A stretch of DNA of 64,000 nt from CAWBCI01 sp963787195 (lineage in GTDB: Bacteria > Bacteroidota > Bacteroidia > Bacteroidales > JAGOPY01): the NCBI GenBank assembly GCA_963787195.1, contig CAWBCI010000004.1:18036-82035 (forward strand). The letters are read 5' to 3'. The notes under the pieces were generated by a model, which saw nothing but the letters and a program-made list of their open reading frames with translations, was not told the origin of the DNA and made no database searches. Shown here piece by piece: positions 61,082 to 64,000 of this stretch. Each line of letters opens with the position of its first letter. Positions within the stretch are counted from its first letter, which is position 1. The position numbers were made by a program, and so were the translations under genes.

Positions 61082-61210
61082 CCTTGCGGAGAATCTTCTC
61101 AAATTGGCCACCTGATTCCGCTGCAATCTGACCAGTTTATCCTGTTGATAATAAGAACGATGAATTGGTCATTTTTAAGAGGAAAGTGGTGGACATTAGC
61201 GGCGGAAAGT
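61082..61210 (+). mobile_element. Decayed IS21-like end (copy 4)
   Basis: Contains TCTCAAATTGGCCACCTGATT, then GACCAGTTTATCCTGTTGAT and AAAGTGGTGGACATTAGCGG, matching both the copy at 62869 and the reverse complement of 57590-57680. It is thus the fullest version, joining the words found singly elsewhere. Confidence 0.5.
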
Positions 61211-61221
61211 GCATAGGGCGG

Positions 61222-62685
61222 TTAAAACTTCATATTTTTATATTCATGAATATAAATATCAGAACTTGATTTTGCCGCATAATTCAATTTATCTGACGCG
61301 GAATAAACATAAATTATTCCTTTAACAATTTGATTAGGCTTAGCTAAATTTTCTTTTACAAAGCCGATATACCTGGATACCTGGCCAAACACTTCATCAT
61401 CAGATTTTCCTTTTTTTAATTCAAAAATAATAATTTCATTCGTCTCTTCATCCAAGGTGAGTAAGTCAATTCTTCCAATTGGGGTTGAATATTGTCGTCC
61501 TAGATCATTATACATTTTCAATTTTCGATTAAGAACTCTATCACCATTTCGAATTCGTTGTTCTAAAAGAAACTCCAACTCTCTTTCTTTGCTAAATGGA
61601 TCTATCAAATATGCTCTATTGGATACTTTTTGAGGCAGAGTTGACGACTTAATATTTATAGTCGCGATAACTTCAGATTCACTTTCTAATACTTCTTCTT
61701 CCTGTTTCAAAGTTTTATTTATGGATTTTAAAATCTCAATTTTCATCTTGGTTATTGATTTCCCATCTTTAATTGTTTTTTCATACTTTTCAATAAAAGT
61801 AAGCGCTTCAGAATACTTGCCCATTTTTTTTAATATTCGAATTTTATTAAAAATTGGAAATTCACCATCCATCTTATTTTTGATACAAGAATCAAATATT
61901 TTTAAACTCTCAACATTTTTATTTTGCTTAAATAGGCAATAGCCAAGATTGTTATTTGCATTGGGAAAATCTGGAGTTAATTTGATGCAAGAACGATATG
62001 CTTTTTCAGATGCATCATAATTTTTATTCAAGTCATTAATAAAACCTAATTGAAAATAAACTTCGGACAAAAAATAAGGTTCAATTTTAAGTTTTTTAAC
62101 TACTTTAACAAATTCCGAATAGTATCCTAAAGCCGCATAATAGTTTTTTTGATTATAATAAGTATCTCCAAGAAAGAAGTAGGATATCCAGCTGTCATTA
62201 TTGAACTGTATGGCCCTGAGCAAGTAATCTATAAATCTTTCTGCATCTTTTTCTAATAGACCTCGAAATACAAGAGACATTTCATTTTCCGAATTTTCCC
62301 CAGATACAAAGTCTAATGCAATCTTCATTATTATATCATAGAACTGATTGTTGAAAGTTGAAGCATATGAAAACACAAGATAAATGAGCTCGGAGGCAGA
62401 AATGCTATCATCTGAAAACAACACTTTGATAAATTGCTTCAAATGAACAATAGCCAGGTCATAATTTTTACTTTTATATAGAAATATGGCTTTGTGACCG
62501 CTTAGAGTCGAATAATCATCATCAAATTTTGCAAGTATTTTAATAATCCGCTCATATTGATTCTGCGTTAATGTCTCGTGCGATAGTTCCTCAATGATTG
62601 TATATAAATTAATATATTCATCATTGGAATTCTTTGTTATACTATCGATGATTCCTTCAAGTTCTGAAATTCGATTAACCTTCAT
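61222..62685 (-). CDS. TPR protein with C-terminal PD-(D/E)xK nuclease-like domain (NucS/DUF91-like)
   Basis: About 488 residues from the ATG at 62685; the frame stays open to an ATG at 62817, giving a basic leader I judge untranslated. Helical TPR-like repeats (YYNQKNYYAALGYYSEFVK, DASEKAYRSCIKLTPDFPNA, NNLGYCLFKQNKNVESLKIF) cover residues about 130-330. From about 385 the domain reads IGRIDLLTLDEETNEIIIF, ELKKGKSDDEVFGQVSRYIG, with the Asp and Glu-x-Lys of PD-(D/E)xK nucleases. AT-rich, next to a HipT-like toxin; a defence or stress role is plausible but unproven. Confidence 0.75.
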   Translation of the reverse strand: MKVNRISELEGIIDSITKNSNDEYINLYTIIEELSHETLTQNQYERIIKILAKFDDDYSTLSGHKAIFLYKSKNYDLAIVHLKQFIKVLFSDDSISASELIYLVFSYASTFNNQFYDIIMKIALDFVSGENSENEMSLVFRGLLEKDAERFIDYLLRAIQFNNDSWISYFFLGDTYYNQKNYYAALGYYSEFVKVVKKLKIEPYFLSEVYFQLGFINDLNKNYDASEKAYRSCIKLTPDFPNANNNLGYCLFKQNKNVESLKIFDSCIKNKMDGEFPIFNKIRILKKMGKYSEALTFIEKYEKTIKDGKSITKMKIEILKSINKTLKQEEEVLESESEVIATINIKSSTLPQKVSNRAYLIDPFSKERELEFLLEQRIRNGDRVLNRKLKMYNDLGRQYSTPIGRIDLLTLDEETNEIIIFELKKGKSDDEVFGQVSRYIGFVKENLAKPNQIVKGIIYVYSASDKLNYAAKSSSDIYIHEYKNMKF

Positions 62686-62868
62686 ATTTCGTTTTATGTT
62701 TAATTTGATCGCAACAAAACCTTTTGCTAATTCGAAAGTTTTGTTAATCCAATATATTGCATAAATGTATATCAAAAGATCATTGAAACGACGGGAGAAA
62801 TTGCTAAAATTCCTCATTGCTCCCTTGCTGATACAGAGACTGGGGAGATTATTAATCCGTTACCGTTT
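62686..62868. other. Untranslated leader and AT-rich gap
   Basis: Upstream of the TPR-nuclease gene. Part of the open frame 62686-62817 is probably untranslated. No TAnnTTTG box or hairpin found. Confidence 0.35.
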
Positions 62869-62930
62869 AAGTGGAAATTCCGCTCAAATTGACAATCTGA
62901 TTTTGCTGAAATCTGATAAGTTTACCCTAT
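62869..62930 (+). mobile_element. Decayed IS21-like end (copy 5)
   Basis: Starts with the same 24 bases as 60284-60307 and continues with CAATCTGATTTTGCTGAAAT and CTGATAAGTTTA, matching 61094-61140. It lies between the TPR-nuclease gene and hipT. Confidence 0.5.
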
Positions 62931-62996
62931 TAGCCAGCATGCTTTCTTAGCCCTTGTGACGCATTTTTAATTTTCCCGGCTTTTTTGAACTCTTCA

Positions 62997-63959
62997 TTAG
63001 CTCAGGACAGGCGTGGATTGCCTAAACAATTTATAATTCTCAACCACATTATTTTTGTATAATTCCCTGGCATCCTCAGATAAAAATGACTTGTCAACCA
63101 TAGCTAATATCTCAATTTCTTTTTTATTAAATGAGTCAATAATTTTCGTTATAATAGCTCCTTTAATTTTCAAACGCCTTCCAAATTCAATAAAGTCCTC
63201 ACTCTTATAACTATATTTTTCTCCTAATGGCAAACTAGTTTGTTCAAGTTCTTTAAAAAGATTCAAGGCTAATAAATTATCCTTAAGATGAATATGGGTA
63301 TTCATTAAATCATAGGAGGGTGATAACATCATATCACCATCTGCGGTTTCCAACAGCGAAATGTTTTTTAGATGAACATCACCATTACCTGTGAGGAAAT
63401 TAAATATCAGAATGCGAAGAAAATCAATTCTGTTTAAGGGGCTAAGCCATTCACCAACATCTTGATAGGTTTTTGATTTATATTTATCAGCCGCTTTAAG
63501 AACCGATACGAAATCTTCCTGATTTAATTTTTCGCCATTCTTATTATAATCAAATCGTCTGGTTATATATGCCGGAGCTCCATTTGCAAAGTTCATAAAT
63601 GCACATTCGGCTATTTTGATACTAAAAAGTTGTTTGGCTATTTGCATTGTTACATGCTCATTTGCGGGTGATTGTTCTGGCAAATTAAACCTGGATAACA
63701 TTGGTTTTATAATATACAGAGATTTTTCATCTACATCCATTTTTGGAACTAAGTCGATTCCTCTTGGTTTTCCAATAAATCCTTTTCTTTGAACACCTGA
63801 AATACTAAATCCCATCGGAAGACCATCAATTCTTTTTGAAATATCTTCCCAATTGAATTTGAGTTGAGGACTGACCTTAGAGCGGTCAAATAAAATTGTC
63901 TCACAGGATGAACAAAATCCTTCCGTATTATCCTTAAGACATCCATTACACTGTGTCAT
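62997..63959 (-). CDS. HipT/HipA-like serine/threonine kinase toxin
   Basis: 320 residues. An N-terminal four-cysteine element (CNGCLKDNTEGFCSSC) precedes the SIS motif (Ser52-Ser54, FSISGVQRKG), the autophosphorylation site described for HipT. Kinase residues are intact: RRFDYN (about 134-139), catalytic Asp194 in GNGDVHLKN and Asp217 in SPSYDLMN. There is no HipA N-subdomain in this protein; instead the upstream partial gene overlaps it by 14 bases and carries the end of that subdomain. This is the split HipS-HipT layout of tripartite HipBST modules. The target (a tRNA synthetase in known cases) cannot be read from the sequence. Confidence 0.85.
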   Translation of the reverse strand: MTQCNGCLKDNTEGFCSSCETILFDRSKVSPQLKFNWEDISKRIDGLPMGFSISGVQRKGFIGKPRGIDLVPKMDVDEKSLYIIKPMLSRFNLPEQSPANEHVTMQIAKQLFSIKIAECAFMNFANGAPAYITRRFDYNKNGEKLNQEDFVSVLKAADKYKSKTYQDVGEWLSPLNRIDFLRILIFNFLTGNGDVHLKNISLLETADGDMMLSPSYDLMNTHIHLKDNLLALNLFKELEQTSLPLGEKYSYKSEDFIEFGRRLKIKGAIITKIIDSFNKKEIEILAMVDKSFLSEDARELYKNNVVENYKLFRQSTPVLS

Positions 63960-64000
63960 TTTCTATGTTTTTTACTGTTATCGCTCCGATTGTATCATAT
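63946..64000 (-). CDS. HipS-like protein, C-terminal end (rest outside window)
   Basis: The minus strand is open from the window edge to TAA at 63946-63948, reading YDTIGAITVKNIENDTV. DTIGAITV corresponds to the DcaGAvqi-type end of the HipA N-terminal subdomain, which HipS represents alone. It overlaps the hipT start by 14 bases in another frame, so translation is coupled. A HipB-like repressor would be expected further upstream, beyond the window. Confidence 0.6.
   Translation of the reverse strand, partial: YDTIGAITVKNIENDTV

Noticed and set aside
62686..62817. N-terminal extension of the TPR-nuclease frame
   Set aside because: It gives a basic, repeat-free leader; the conserved helical part begins at the ATG at 62685.

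Overview
The window reads as chromosomal DNA of a Bacteroidota bacterium, most likely order Bacteroidales or a close relative. The evidence is a fused MurF-alanine racemase, three secreted proteins with C-terminal type IX secretion (T9SS) sorting domains, an OafA-type acyltransferase, many start regions with a TAnnTTTG -7 box instead of a sigma-70 promoter, and start codons mostly without Shine-Dalgarno sequences. No rRNA, tRNA or CRISPR array was seen.

Layout. 1-6.3 kb: the end of a penicillin-binding protein 1A, then a tight plus-strand operon of a membrane-anchored GT2 glycosyltransferase, an AglD/MprF-like membrane protein, a toroid plus beta-sandwich protein and an FrhB-like iron-sulfur protein. 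6.3-14.3 kb (minus): a GT2 enzyme, a multi-pass glycosyltransferase, murF-alr, pdxA and an M17 leucyl aminopeptidase. 14.4-19.6 kb (minus): two consecutive modules, each a response regulator, a histidine kinase and a small exported PepSY-like protein. 19.6-30.6 kb: mixed housekeeping and accessory genes, including two M24 aminopeptidases and a frameshifted alpha/beta hydrolase.

30.6-51.7 kb is an envelope glycan/lipid region. It holds a TMTC-like TPR membrane protein, two ketoacyl-ACP synthase III genes, a free acyl carrier protein, an SDR reductase, a fatty acyl-AMP ligase fused to an ACP, two paralogous B12-type radical SAM enzymes, a GT2 enzyme, a sulfotransferase, a Wzx-like flippase and a GNAT acyltransferase. 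An AT-rich permease/beta-propeller pair and a C10 protease interrupt it. Read together, these genes suggest that a short or modified acyl chain is made on a carrier protein and attached to an exported glycan or lipid. That reading is inference.

51.7-61.1 kb carries exported proteins (a C1A protease with T9SS signal, a beta-barrel protein, lipoproteins, an FG-GAP T9SS protein, an exported nitroreductase-like protein) among decayed insertion-sequence ends. 61.2-64 kb is AT-rich and holds a TPR protein with a PD-(D/E)xK nuclease-like domain and a HipT-like kinase preceded by the overlapping end of a HipS-like gene.

The intergenic DNA is unusually structured. There are at least ten tandem arrays of 7-bp units, several of which supply the stop codon of the preceding gene; a set of perfect palindromes; two terminators with homologous arms; and repeated IS21-like ends without a transposase.
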